A stretch of 64,000 bases of DNA, taken from contig CAZFPQ010000001.1 of NCBI GenBank assembly GCA_964521065.1, positions 1-64,000 on the forward strand, given 5' to 3'. The stretch comes from CAYVAP01 sp964521065 (GTDB taxonomy: Bacteria; Bacteroidota; Bacteroidia; J057). This document shows, one piece after another, positions 35,302-44,087 of the stretch (position 1 is the first letter of the stretch; every line of letters begins with the position of its first letter). The translations under genes and the position numbers were made by a program. The notes beneath the pieces are model-generated. The model had not been told where the DNA came from and searched no databases. It was given only the letters and a program-made list of their open reading frames with translations.

Positions 35302-36918
35302 TTATCTCTTAGTACCATAGGGCATTTCCTCAGGCCAAGTTCGGCTCAGGTGCCAAGCTTCTCCATGGGTTAGCTCTACCCCACCCTTTTCTGAGAAAAA
35401 ATCAAAATGCGTATAAGGAGAGCTTGCAAAATATAGCTCAGTCAATGCTCGCTTTCCATCATCAATGAACCACTCTACGGAAGACTCATCCAGAAATAGA
35501 TGCCAGTCTTGTCGCCCCCCCCTTGGAAAAAGGTAGGGAGCGGAATGAACCTGAGAAGAAAATTCAGGGTTAAAGTCCGTCAAGCCACTCTTACGACGAT
35601 CTACAAGCAATTCTCCTTTGGTTGGATCATAGCTTAGTACTAATTCATCGCCCTGGGTATTGAAAAACCGAATCCCAAATGGAGTAGCCCGCTCTTTCCA
35701 GGCAAAGCTCAGTTTCAGTTCCACCTGTGCAGCCTCCAACAGGTATGGACCCGACAGCAGAGGGCCAGTTTTTAAGGCGATCTCTCTTTGGCGAAGAGCT
35801 TGGAGTTCGGTAACAGGCTGGCTTTTCAGAAAATACTCTCCGTCTACGTTGGCCAGGTGAAGGCTCCTAGGCAAGGTCATCGCGCTACGCCAGCGTTCGG
35901 TCGGGACTTCCCTGGCATACTGCCAGTTGCTCATCCAGCCAATAAATATACGGCGTCCATCGTCTGGAGGGAGGTCAGACCAAGTAACCCCCGCGTAATT
36001 ATCCTTTCCGAAATCAATCCATGTCGCCTCCACATTTTCTATTTGCTTTTCAAAATCATCATCCATGACAAATCGCTCTCCATCGAAGGAGCCGACAAAA
36101 TACTGAGTAGCAGAACCCCCATTGGGGCCACCACTCCCTAGGCTCACTAGCATTACCCAGCGGGTCTCTTTTTCGCCCTCTACGGTCAACTCAAATAAAT
36201 CTGGACATTCCCAAACCCCTCCGTGTGGAGTAGCACCAAGCTCTGCACCAAACTCGCTCGCCAATTCCCAGACAATCAAATCAGAGGATGTGTATAATTG
36301 TACACGGTCTGCCACTGCCAATATCATGACCCAGTGTTCACTGGGCTCATACCAAAACACCTTGGGATCGCGAAAATCGCGAATCCCAGGATTCGAAATC
36401 ACTGGATTACCAGCATATTTCGTCCATGTTCTCCCTGAATCTAAGCTGTAGGCGATGCTTTGGCATTGGTAGTCTGAGGCCCCAGAAAATTCCCCGGTCG
36501 TATCATGGTGGGTAAAAATGGCAACCATAGCAGGGACACCAGGCTTACCTAGACCAGATGTATTTTCCCAATCCATGACAGCAGACCCTGAGAAAATATA
36601 GCCGAGGGAATCTGGATAAAGGGCAATGGGCAGATGTGTCCAATGGACCAAATCTGTGCTTACGGTGTGTCCCCAATGCATGGGACCCCACACATTGCTG
36701 TCGGGATAAAACTGGTAGAAAAGGTGGTACTCCCCATCATAATAAACCATCCCGTTGGGATCATTCATCCACATAGAGTCGGGTGAAAAATGGAATTGGG
36801 GGCGGTGAGTTTCTTTATAATAGCCTGACTCATGATCCTCGCCAGGATCATGGGAAGACAAGCAGCTGAGAAATCCAGTCAAGCTGATAACAACTAAGAA
36901 GGAAAAATACTTAAGCAT
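35302..36918 (-). CDS. GH32 fructan/sucrose hydrolase, lipoprotein
   Basis: A 538-residue glycoside hydrolase family 32 enzyme (invertase, levanase or inulinase). The nucleophile is Asp53 in MNDPNG, the transition-state stabiliser Asp184 in RDPKVFW and the acid/base Glu237 in WECPDLF; a C-terminal beta-sandwich follows. The ATG at 36918 gives a lipoprotein signal peptide ending TGFLSC (Cys19); an earlier in-frame ATG at 37005 would spoil this. The enzyme should be anchored to a membrane, facing the periplasm or cell surface. It follows the sugar porter gene by 65 bp on the same strand, so the pair should be co-transcribed and release and import fructose or sucrose. Confidence 0.93.
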   Translation of the reverse strand: MLKYFSFLVVISLTGFLSCLSSHDPGEDHESGYYKETHRPQFHFSPDSMWMNDPNGMVYYDGEYHLFYQFYPDSNVWGPMHWGHTVSTDLVHWTHLPIALYPDSLGYIFSGSAVMDWENTSGLGKPGVPAMVAIFTHHDTTGEFSGASDYQCQSIAYSLDSGRTWTKYAGNPVISNPGIRDFRDPKVFWYEPSEHWVMILAVADRVQLYTSSDLIVWELASEFGAELGATPHGGVWECPDLFELTVEGEKETRWVMLVSLGSGGPNGGSATQYFVGSFDGERFVMDDDFEKQIENVEATWIDFGKDNYAGVTWSDLPPDDGRRIFIGWMSNWQYAREVPTERWRSAMTLPRSLHLANVDGEYFLKSQPVTELQALRQREIALKTGPLLSGPYLLEAAQVELKLSFAWKERATPFGIRFFNTQGDELVLSYDPTKGELLVDRRKSGLTDFNPEFSSQVHSAPYLFPRGGRQDWHLFLDESSVEWFIDDGKRALTELYFASSPYTHFDFFSEKGGVELTHGEAWHLSRTWPEEMPYGTKR

Positions 36919-36982
36919 GGAACCCAGAATTAGTAGCAGTTGGAAAGGAATTAAAAGCTTGGCTTTCTGGCCTATTCTTCCT

Positions 36983-38389
36983 TTAAGATTTAACCGAAAG
37001 GCCAAGCTCCTCCAGGGTTTTACCTTTGGTTTCAGGCATCATAAAGACGACGTAAAGCAATTGGAGCACCATCATTCCCGTAAAAAAGGCGAAGATGGGG
37101 CCGCCTCCAAGTCTGCCTAAGGCGATAGGAAATACGTTGGTGATGATGGCAGCCAAAATCCAATGCGTAAATGAGCCAAATGATTGTCCATACCCACGGG
37201 CTTCATTAGGGAAAATTTCAGAGATAAAAACCCAAATAACAGCCCCCTGAGAAAGGGCAAAAAAGGCGATAAAGCCACAGAGATACCAAATCACCCCGTT
37301 GTAGGCACCTTGTATATTTGCCACTTCGCTCGCACTTAAGCTAGCTAGGTATTCCTCCAAATTACCCACCGTACTCAAATCTACTGGAGCACTTAAAAAA
37401 GCGTTTGCCACCAAAGCCAAAGTCATAATCAGCCCGATTGTGCCTACCAACATCAAGGTTTTTCGCCCTACGTAGTCAATTAGACTCAACCCGACCATGG
37501 TAAAGACCAAGTTAACCAAGCCAATCAATGAAGCAGACAATAGGGCATTGTCACTGGCCACCCCCGTCAGTTCAAATATTCGAGGGGCGTAGTAGATGAT
37601 GGCATTGATGCCCGACACTTGATTGAAAAAGGCAATTAAGAAAGCCAAAACAATGGGCCAGCGGAACACCCGAGTAAAAAAATATCGAAGAGAAACTTGC
37701 TGATTTTGATTTTGGTGTAGATAATCCTGCATGTCTCTCATGCGATCTTCTACCATGGTCGGATCTATGCGAGTCAATACAGCTCTGGCCTCAGCCGGGT
37801 TATTTTGTTTGAGAAAAAGCCAACGAGGGCTGCGGGGAACCGTTAGAACAGCAACCGCAAAAAACAATGCGGGTAGTCCTTCGATGCCTAACATCCACCT
37901 CCAAGCATTTTCTCCCAGATCTGCCAGGAAATAATTGGATACGTAGGCAATGACGATCCCCAGCACAATATTGAACTGAAAAAGAGCTACCAAGCGCCCA
38001 CGAGACTTTGCTGGGGCAATTTCAGAAATGTACATAGGGGCTACGACAGAGGAAGCACCCACCCCCAAGCCGCCGAGAAAGCGAAACGCCATAAATGAAT
38101 ACAATTCTGGGGCTAAGGCTGAGCCTAGGGCAGAAAGCAAATAAAAAATCCCCACCCAGAACAAGGTTTGCTTCCGCCCCAATCTATCAGCAGGCATTCC
38201 TCCCAATAGTGCACCAATCACCGTTCCGTATAAGGCAATAGCAATGGCAAATCCGTGTTGATAGTCATTGAGGGACCATAGCTCTTTAATTGCTTGCTCG
38301 GCGCCAGAAATGACCGCCGTATCAAATCCGAAAAGAAAACCTCCTAGGGCCACGGTAAGGGACCAAAAAAAAATAGATGGGTTCTTCAT
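36983..38389 (-). CDS. MFS sugar porter
   Basis: A 468-residue, twelve-helix sugar transporter of the major facilitator superfamily (SP family). Family marks are GFLFGFDTAVISGAE in helix 1, PADRLGRKQTLF after helix 2, RGRLVALFQFNIVLG, PRSPRWLFLK in the middle, GRKTLMLVGT and the C-terminal PETKGKTLEELG. It is the first gene of a two-gene operon with the GH32 enzyme, so fructose, glucose or sucrose is the likely substrate. Its start codon is directly preceded, on the mRNA, by CUACUACUACUC, which is complementary to the trailers of the two tRNA-like RNAs at 33.2 and 33.5 kb (see findings). Confidence 0.93.
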   Translation of the reverse strand: MKNPSIFFWSLTVALGGFLFGFDTAVISGAEQAIKELWSLNDYQHGFAIAIALYGTVIGALLGGMPADRLGRKQTLFWVGIFYLLSALGSALAPELYSFMAFRFLGGLGVGASSVVAPMYISEIAPAKSRGRLVALFQFNIVLGIVIAYVSNYFLADLGENAWRWMLGIEGLPALFFAVAVLTVPRSPRWLFLKQNNPAEARAVLTRIDPTMVEDRMRDMQDYLHQNQNQQVSLRYFFTRVFRWPIVLAFLIAFFNQVSGINAIIYYAPRIFELTGVASDNALLSASLIGLVNLVFTMVGLSLIDYVGRKTLMLVGTIGLIMTLALVANAFLSAPVDLSTVGNLEEYLASLSASEVANIQGAYNGVIWYLCGFIAFFALSQGAVIWVFISEIFPNEARGYGQSFGSFTHWILAAIITNVFPIALGRLGGGPIFAFFTGMMVLQLLYVVFMMPETKGKTLEELGLSVKS

Positions 38390-38413
38390 GAGTAGTAGTA
38401 GATGGTAGTCCTT
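38390..38413 (-). promoter_or_regulatory. possible sRNA target in the sugar porter leader
   Basis: On the plus strand this reads GAGTAGTAGTAG, then ATGG, then TAGTCCTT; that is the unit 1 trailer with four extra bases. The minus-strand mRNA therefore carries the exact complement directly before its AUG (12 bp, 4-nt bulge, 8 bp). Pairing would cover the ribosome binding region. No tRNA-like body or terminator accompanies it, so it is not a third copy of the small RNA unit. Function is inferred. Confidence 0.45.
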
Positions 38414-38566
38414 CGCCCATGTTTAAGAAATCTGACACGGGAATTCAGTAGCCTAAATATAGAGACTAAGACAAAGGAATCTCAATAGATTAATTCCTTC
38501 GGAACAGTCAAAAAACAATTATGCACTTTTGCTTGGTCTTTTTCCCCATCTCTTCGTCGCTGGCTC

Positions 38567-38638
38567 AGCAGTGGGCTCCTTAATCCCACTGCTTTGCACC
38601 TTAGCTCCGACAGGTCGGAACCTTCGACTCGCTAAGGT
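38567..38638. repeat. cluster of nested inverted repeats in a 364-bp spacer
   Basis: The spacer between the sugar porter gene and the nitrilase gene holds a 9-bp hairpin (AGCAGTGGG 38567-38575 with CCCACTGCT 38585-38593) followed by an 8-bp outer stem (ACCTTAGC 38598-38605 with GCTAAGGT 38631-38638) that encloses TCCGA-CAGG-TCGGA. A T-rich run follows on the plus strand. It may be a structured leader of the nitrilase mRNA or a small RNA. I recognise no riboswitch class. Nothing else of note lies between 38414 and 38753. Confidence 0.45.
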
Positions 38639-38753
38639 CAATTTTTCTTCCTTGATCTGGAGCAAAATTCCTACGCAAAAGCGACATATCATTTTTTTCG
38701 TGTTCCTAAAAGAAGAAAAGTTATATCTTCCTCTCACCTAATACTTTCCTCCA

Positions 38754-39560
38754 TTGCACATACTCATTCTTCAGCTAAACCTGTCTTGGCAAAATCCAGA
38801 CATCAACCGCCAGCACATCCAGTCCTCCTTGGATCGCTATCAGGGACCAATTGACTTAGTGCTGCTTCCGGAAATGTTTACCACAGGCTTTAGCATGGAA
38901 GCAGCCGATCTGGCTGAGCCTATTAATGGCCCCACCCGGGCTTGGCTTGAAAATTTAGCGTGGGAAAGAGGTTGTCTCATTGGGGGAAGTTTGATTACTC
39001 AAGTTGAGGGCGAATATTTCAACCGATTTTGGTTGGTAGGCCCAGATGGTTGGACTCGACACTATGACAAGCGCCACACCTTCCGCATGGCTCATGAACA
39101 CCTCCACTATACTTCCGGGCAACAACAAGTCATCGTAAATTACCAGGGTTGGAATCTTTTATTACTGGTATGCTATGACCTGAGGTTTCCGGTTTGGAGT
39201 CGCAACCGTTACTTAGCCCAAGAAGGGCGAATGGCCTACGATGGCATTCTTTGCGTCGCCAATTGGCCTGCGGCTCGGAAAGCACAATGGGACACCCTAC
39301 TTAGAGCTAGGGCCATTGAAAACCAATGCTATGTGCTTGCTGCTAACCGAGTGGGGGAAGATGGAAATGGGGTTCGCTACGCAGGGGGATCGGCCCTAAT
39401 AGACCCCTTGGGGCGTGACCTCGCTTTGGCAACAGAAGAAGAAACCGGACTTTATGGATTTTTGGATCGGGAAAAACTAACAAAATACCGGAAAAAATTT
39501 CCTGTGTGGAAGGATGCCGATCAATTCCAACTCATCACCTCCCCGCCAGATACTCCTTGA
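38754..39560 (+). CDS. omega-amidase-like carbon-nitrogen hydrolase (YafV type)
   Basis: A 268-residue nitrilase-superfamily amidase with the catalytic triad Glu40 (LLPEMFTTGF), Lys106 (YDKRHTF) and Cys140 (LVCYDLRFP). The GFSM and HTFRMAHEH variants match YafV/omega-amidases, which hydrolyse alpha-keto acid amides such as 2-oxoglutaramate. The start is TTG at 38754: the N-terminus MHILILQLNLSW fits the family and no in-frame ATG lies nearby upstream. The 3' end overlaps the convergent MBL hydrolase gene by 26 bp. Confidence 0.9.
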   Translation: MHILILQLNLSWQNPDINRQHIQSSLDRYQGPIDLVLLPEMFTTGFSMEAADLAEPINGPTRAWLENLAWERGCLIGGSLITQVEGEYFNRFWLVGPDGWTRHYDKRHTFRMAHEHLHYTSGQQQVIVNYQGWNLLLLVCYDLRFPVWSRNRYLAQEGRMAYDGILCVANWPAARKAQWDTLLRARAIENQCYVLAANRVGEDGNGVRYAGGSALIDPLGRDLALATEEETGLYGFLDREKLTKYRKKFPVWKDADQFQLITSPPDTP

Positions 39561-40191
39561 TGAAAGGATTATGCTGGCGCTCCACCCCAATGCTGGTTTC
39601 CGGACCATGACCAGGATATACACGTACCTCATCGTCTAGATTCATCAATTGCTCTACGATGCTGCGCATCAAAGTTTCAAAGTCTCCACCTGGGAGGTCA
39701 AACCGACCAATGCTCCCCTGGAAAAGAACATCTCCAGAGAAGACTTGCTTGCCCACTGCATGATAAAAAGCAATATGTCCCGGTGAGTGCCCCGGAACAA
39801 ACAAGACCTCTAGTTCATACTCCCCCAAATAAATCTTTTCTCCCGCTTTCAAAAAGCGATCTGGGCTTGGCGAAGGACTGACCGAGAGCCCCATGCTTTG
39901 CCCCCAAACAGGAGCAAGAGCCAGCTCTTGCACCACAATCTCATGTGTCCAAAAAGGAACTTGATACTTCTCCTTCACATAAGAATTCCCTAGCATATGG
40001 TCGATATGGCCATGGGTATTGAGCAACAGGGTAGGTCTCAAGCCCTGCTCATCTAAATAAGCGTCCAGTTGCATTTGCTCAGAGGCAGAATAGCAACCTG
40101 GATCTATGATCGCAGCTTCTCCTTCTGGGGTTGAAATAACCAGGGTATTTTCTGCGTAGGGATTGAACACAAAGGTTTTTACCTGAAGCAT
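39535..40191 (-). CDS. MBL-fold metallohydrolase (glyoxalase II-like)
   Basis: A 218-residue beta-lactamase-fold hydrolase. The metal site THGHIDH (59-65) has the full HxHxDH pattern, and the further metal ligands lie in FVPGHSPGHIAFY, FSGDVLFQGSIGRFD and VYPGHGPETSIG. The layout matches the short YcbL/glyoxalase II-like family that acts on thioesters such as S-lactoylglutathione, but the substrate is not certain. It is cytoplasmic, with no signal peptide, and overlaps the convergent nitrilase gene by 26 bp. Confidence 0.92.
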   Translation of the reverse strand: MLQVKTFVFNPYAENTLVISTPEGEAAIIDPGCYSASEQMQLDAYLDEQGLRPTLLLNTHGHIDHMLGNSYVKEKYQVPFWTHEIVVQELALAPVWGQSMGLSVSPSPSPDRFLKAGEKIYLGEYELEVLFVPGHSPGHIAFYHAVGKQVFSGDVLFQGSIGRFDLPGGDFETLMRSIVEQLMNLDDEVRVYPGHGPETSIGVERQHNPFIKEYLAGR

Positions 40192-40350
40192 TGGATTTGA
40201 TTTGGCATGGGGTACATTCTCCTAAACCTTCGAGAAGGCTTGAGTCTAGAAATCTAGCGATTAATCCGTACTTTAGAAGCAAAATTCGTTCACCAGATTT
40301 ATTATTCGTTTCCCCTGATTGCTTTTGTGGTACCAAGCTTTTGTGATTCC

Positions 40351-41097
40351 ATGAATAAATTCATCTTTTTGATCCTGACGTTAGCAGGGCTGGCTTTGCC
40401 GAGCAAGGCTTCTACCCTGCATTCGAACTGGGAAACTATGCCAGACAGCGGAATTACAGTGCTGATAACTGGCAAGGTCACAGATCGGGTAACCAACCGC
40501 CCACTAGCTGCCGACCTTCAATACCTAGCCTTAGAGGTTGAAAACGCAAGTCCACAGAATATCCCCATCAATCCCGCCACCGGTGAATATTCTGTAGAAG
40601 TCCCTGGAGGCGTTCAGTATCGGCTTACTGCTAGCGCTGCCGGATACACTTCCGTCATCAAGCGGATCGATCTCAGGGAGGCAAAGCCAGAAATGAAGCT
40701 GCCTCTTAACCTCGCCCTAGGGCGCGACGGGGAAGCCCGCCGGATAGAAACGGCAGACCCTTTTGGCACCTTGGTTACCATCGTCTATTTCAAAGAAAAC
40801 ACCGTTGAACTTACTGAGCAGTCTCGCCGTGAGTTGGATAGATTGCTCACTTTACTAAGGGCCAACCCTGACCTTCGGCTTTGGCTACATGGACATTCCG
40901 ATGCGAACGCATCCTTCGACATCAACCACCGCATTGGTGAGCTACGAACCCAAGCCGTTAGGGCGTATCTCATTGCCCACGACATTGCACCTTTTCGTTT
41001 GCCTTCTATCTCCTATGGCAATACTCGGATGATGACCACTTTCAAGGATGATCGCTACTTAAACCACCGGGTAGAGTTTCATTTATGGGGCAAGTGA
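40351..41097 (+). CDS. OmpA-family outer membrane/peptidoglycan-binding protein
   Basis: A 248-residue exported protein (ATG at 40351, signal peptide FIFLILTLAGLALPSKA). The middle part (about 30-120) is a carboxypeptidase-regulatory or CNA-B-like beta sandwich (GKVTDRVTNRPLAADL, TASAAGYTSVIKRIDL). The last 100 residues are an OmpA domain that binds peptidoglycan: IVYFKENTVELTEQSRRELD, LWLHGHSDANASFDINHRIG and ELRTQAVRAYL. It overlaps the start of the Kdo transferase gene by 13 bp, suggesting co-expression. Confidence 0.88.
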   Translation: MNKFIFLILTLAGLALPSKASTLHSNWETMPDSGITVLITGKVTDRVTNRPLAADLQYLALEVENASPQNIPINPATGEYSVEVPGGVQYRLTASAAGYTSVIKRIDLREAKPEMKLPLNLALGRDGEARRIETADPFGTLVTIVYFKENTVELTEQSRRELDRLLTLLRANPDLRLWLHGHSDANASFDINHRIGELRTQAVRAYLIAHDIAPFRLPSISYGNTRMMTTFKDDRYLNHRVEFHLWGK

Positions 41098-42362
41098 GGC
41101 TCCGCCGTATGTGCTATCGGTGGGGCATACAGCTATATGGTTTCCTCATCCGATTGGCCAGTCTTTTTTCAGCAAAGGCCAAACTCTGGGTTCAGGGCAG
41201 GAAAAACTGGAAGGCTGAGGTAGACGCCTTATCCGAAGGGCATCGATGGGTGTGGATGCATTGTGCCTCTTTGGGTGAGTTTGAACAAGGTCGAAATCTC
41301 GTAGATCGGATCAAGGCAGGGTATCCAGCCTTTTCTATTCTCGTTACTTTTTTCTCTCCCTCAGGATATATAGTCCGCAAAAACTACCCCCAGTGTGATG
41401 CGGTATTATACCTCCCATTGGATACTCCATCCAATGCGCAGTATTTAATAGAAAAGCTTCAGCCAGAGTGGGTATTTTGGATCCGTTACGAATTTTGGTT
41501 GGAGCATTTGCGGGTATTGGCCGATAGGGAAATACCTCACCTATTGGTTGCCGCAAGGCTAAATGCCAAGAATCCCTATTTGAAAGGATTTTTCGCTCCC
41601 CTTTATCAAGCCGCCTTCAAGAATTTTACCCATGTTTTTACTCAAGATGAGGCCACCAGCAAACAACTGGCCGATCTAATTCCTGCTCATCGCTTAACGG
41701 TAAGTGCTGATACACGATTTGATCGAGTATCGAGCAATGCAGAGCAAAAGCGTCGCTTCCAAGAAATCGAAGCCTTCATTGGCAAGCGCCTTTGCCTCAT
41801 GGGGGGATCGGTTTGGGCAAATGGAGAAAAAATGCTCATTGAGGCATATAATGTGCTTTCCAGTCGATTTGATTGCTGTCTCATTCTGGCCCCTCATGAA
41901 ATCAATGAGTCTCGTCTTCAGAATTGGGAAGATCGCTTATCCGGGAAAAGTATTCGCTATTCAAATATAGAGAAGATCAACCCCTCCCACTCCGTTTTAT
42001 GGATTGATAATGTAGGGATGCTTGCAGAACTGTATCAGTATGCTGATATCGCCTACGTTGGAGGAGGATGGGGCAGCGGTTTACACAACATCTTGGAGCC
42101 GAGTGTATTCGGCTGCCCTGTTCTATTTGGGCCTAAGCACCGACGTTTTCCAGAAGCCCAAGATCTCATTGATGCAGGGGGGGGCTTCAGTTTTCAAGAT
42201 CAAGCTGAACTAAATCAACTACTGGAAGAGCTCATGTCAACCCCAGAAAAAAGGAGAGAGATTAGGCAAATTAACCAGTCTTGGGTGCGTGAACGGACTG
42301 GCGCAACAGAGAAGATCATGCAATGGTGTATCCAACAGGGATGGCTTACCTCAAAAAGGTAA
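41085..42362 (+). CDS. waaA: 3-deoxy-D-manno-octulosonic acid (Kdo) transferase
   Basis: A 425-residue GT30 enzyme that adds Kdo to lipid IVA in lipopolysaccharide assembly. Family marks are the membrane-associated N-terminal helix (YGFLIRLASLFSAKAKLWVQGR), WVWMHCASLGEFEQGRNLV with the catalytic Glu in GEFE, VTFFSPSGY, YLPLDTPSNA, WIRYEFW and the C-terminal YVGGGWGSGLHNILEPSVFG and FGPKHRRFPEA. It should act on the inner face of the cytoplasmic membrane. An alternative ATG lies eight codons downstream. Confidence 0.95.
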   Translation: MGQVRLRRMCYRWGIQLYGFLIRLASLFSAKAKLWVQGRKNWKAEVDALSEGHRWVWMHCASLGEFEQGRNLVDRIKAGYPAFSILVTFFSPSGYIVRKNYPQCDAVLYLPLDTPSNAQYLIEKLQPEWVFWIRYEFWLEHLRVLADREIPHLLVAARLNAKNPYLKGFFAPLYQAAFKNFTHVFTQDEATSKQLADLIPAHRLTVSADTRFDRVSSNAEQKRRFQEIEAFIGKRLCLMGGSVWANGEKMLIEAYNVLSSRFDCCLILAPHEINESRLQNWEDRLSGKSIRYSNIEKINPSHSVLWIDNVGMLAELYQYADIAYVGGGWGSGLHNILEPSVFGCPVLFGPKHRRFPEAQDLIDAGGGFSFQDQAELNQLLEELMSTPEKRREIRQINQSWVRERTGATEKIMQWCIQQGWLTSKR

Positions 42363-42432
42363 GTAAAACGAATGAACGGCCTAGCACGTTTATGTGTTGT
42401 TCAGCCTCACGTTTTTCACTATTTTTCAGTCT

Positions 42433-42816
42433 ATGAAACAATTAATCTTGGTCCTCCTGCTGGCCTTTGGGTTTAATTTTGTCCAGGCCCAAAATTTTGG
42501 CACTTCTTCCTATGTATCAAGCCCTCGGCTTTACATACAAAACAAAGAGCAGAAGGACGACTTTCTCCGCATTTGGTACAAAATCAACTATCCGGGCTAC
42601 GTCGAACTACACTTGATCAAAAGCGAATGGAATCGTGAAGCCGGTACCCTAGAAGATCGAGTTTTACTCATTAGAGGCAAGGTAACCGACAAACGAGAGG
42701 AAGACCAACAAGATTATTTGGGCTATATCAGCTTCCCTATTGGTCCCCTGGAAGAAGGTGAAAGCTACCGGTATGAATTGCATTATAAAGGGAAGAAATA
42801 CAGCGGCAGAATCTAA
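42433..42816 (+). CDS. small exported hypothetical protein (127 aa)
   Basis: A 127-residue protein with a clear signal peptide (MKQLILVLLLAFGFNFVQAQ, ATG at 42433). The mature part is a short beta-rich domain (DDFLRIWYKINYPGYVELHL, GYISFPIGPLEEGESYRYEL). I do not recognise a named family. It follows the Kdo transferase gene by 70 bp and ends in a strong terminator at 42825, so it is the last gene of that transcript. A periplasmic or outer-membrane location is likely. Confidence 0.75.
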   Translation: MKQLILVLLLAFGFNFVQAQNFGTSSYVSSPRLYIQNKEQKDDFLRIWYKINYPGYVELHLIKSEWNREAGTLEDRVLLIRGKVTDKREEDQQDYLGYISFPIGPLEEGESYRYELHYKGKKYSGRI

Positions 42817-42824
42817 GCCCTTGC

Positions 42825-42857
42825 ACTAACGACCAGTCGTTAGTATTTTTGTTTTTT
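42825..42857 (+). terminator. intrinsic terminator
   Basis: A perfect 9-bp stem (ACTAACGAC 42825-42833 with GTCGTTAGT 42836-42844) with a 2-nt apex, followed by a T-rich tract. It ends the waaA transcript and separates it from ilvE. Confidence 0.8.
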
Positions 42858-42893
42858 CCTCATTCACTAGCTAAACACATACATCTACATATT

Positions 42894-43961
42894 ATGGCGG
42901 TTCTCAATAGCAATATCTCCGTCACTCAGGTTCAAGAGTCACGTCTGAGTGAAATAGACATGAACAACATACCATTTGGCCGGGTATTTAGCGACCACAT
43001 GCTGACCATTCGCTACCAGGATGGCAAGTGGCAACAGGCCGAAATTGTGCCTTACGGCCCACTGCCCTTTGCCCCGAGCAGTTCGGTCTTCAATTATGGC
43101 CAAGCCATTTTTGAAGGGATGAAAGCCACCCGGGGGGTGGATGGCAACGTTTTACTGTTCCGTCCGGAGGACAATCTTAGGCGATTCAACCAGTCTGCCA
43201 TCCGGATGAGCATGCCAGAACTGCCCTTGGAGACCTTCATGGATGGGCTGAAAACCTTGATCAACCTAGATAGGAATTGGGCGCCACAGCCTGAACAAGG
43301 CTCTCTATACATACGCCCGCTGATGTTTGCTACCGATGAGTACATTGGAGTAAAAGCTTCAGACAGTTATTTATTCAGCATTTTTACCTGCCCAGTAGGG
43401 CCCTACTATACCAAGCCTGTTAGCTTGCTGGCCAGCACCGAGTTTGTACGCGCGGCCATTGGCGGTACAGGTGCTGCAAAATTTGCCGGCAACTACGCCG
43501 CTGCCCTTTACCCCGACCAGCTAGCTAAGGATCGCGGTTATCACAATGTCATGTGGCTGGACGCGAAAGAGCACACCTATATTGAGGAGTGCGGCACCAT
43601 GAATGTATTCTTTGTAATAGATGATGTGGTTGTTACCCCGAGCCTATCTGGCACCATTCTTCCTGGTATCACCCGCCGCAGCGTCATCCAGTTGCTCAAG
43701 GAGAAAGGAGAGCGGGTAGAAGAACGCCGCATCAGCATCTATGAAGTCCAAGCGGCCTACCGCGAAGGGCGCCTCCAAGAAGCTTTTGGGGTAGGTACCG
43801 CCGCCACCATTAGCCCCATCGCTAAAATTGGCTTTGCCGGATCTGACATGGACTTGCCCGCAGTGGAATCCTACCGAGTAGGGAATTGGTTGAAAAAAAC
43901 CCTGCAAGGCATCAAAGTAGGAGAAATTGAAGACCAACATGGGTGGGTAGTAAGTGTGTAG
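42894..43961 (+). CDS. ilvE: branched-chain amino acid aminotransferase
   Basis: A 355-residue fold-type IV PLP aminotransferase that interconverts Leu, Ile and Val with their 2-oxo acids (ATG at 42894, MAVLNSNISV). The PLP lysine is Lys196 in GAAKFAGNYAA; other family marks are NYGQAIFEGMKA, YIRPLMFATDEYIG, EECGTMNVFFV and the glycine-rich GTAATISPIAKI. The length and sequence fit the BCAT-type subfamily common in Bacteroidota. A terminator follows it. Confidence 0.96.
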   Translation: MAVLNSNISVTQVQESRLSEIDMNNIPFGRVFSDHMLTIRYQDGKWQQAEIVPYGPLPFAPSSSVFNYGQAIFEGMKATRGVDGNVLLFRPEDNLRRFNQSAIRMSMPELPLETFMDGLKTLINLDRNWAPQPEQGSLYIRPLMFATDEYIGVKASDSYLFSIFTCPVGPYYTKPVSLLASTEFVRAAIGGTGAAKFAGNYAAALYPDQLAKDRGYHNVMWLDAKEHTYIEECGTMNVFFVIDDVVVTPSLSGTILPGITRRSVIQLLKEKGERVEERRISIYEVQAAYREGRLQEAFGVGTAATISPIAKIGFAGSDMDLPAVESYRVGNWLKKTLQGIKVGEIEDQHGWVVSV

Positions 43962-43986
43962 AGCTTTCTCTTCATCAAAAATAAAA

Positions 43987-44017
43987 ACGGGCCGCTGATC
44001 AGACGGCCCGTTTTTTT
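43987..44017. terminator. bidirectional intrinsic terminator
   Basis: Stem ACGGGCCG (43987-43994) with CGGCCCGT (44004-44011), a 9-nt loop, T tract on the plus side and A-rich sequence on the other. It serves ilvE and probably the convergent lipoprotein gene too. Confidence 0.85.
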
Positions 44018-44087
44018 GCACGATGTAAAAAGAACGTTTACGCCATGCTACACGATTTCGCTAACGTAGAGGTTGGGTAAATAGACT

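Noticed and set aside
35302..38389. Polysaccharide utilisation locus of SusC/SusD type around the GH32 gene.
   Set aside because: No SusC or SusD gene is adjacent; the pair is a simple porter-hydrolase operon. The SusC signature in the window belongs to the A2M-like protein.
38519..38741. Opposing 70-72-codon frames in the spacer before the nitrilase gene.
   Set aside because: Both arise from the inverted-repeat region, mirror each other and have no domain.
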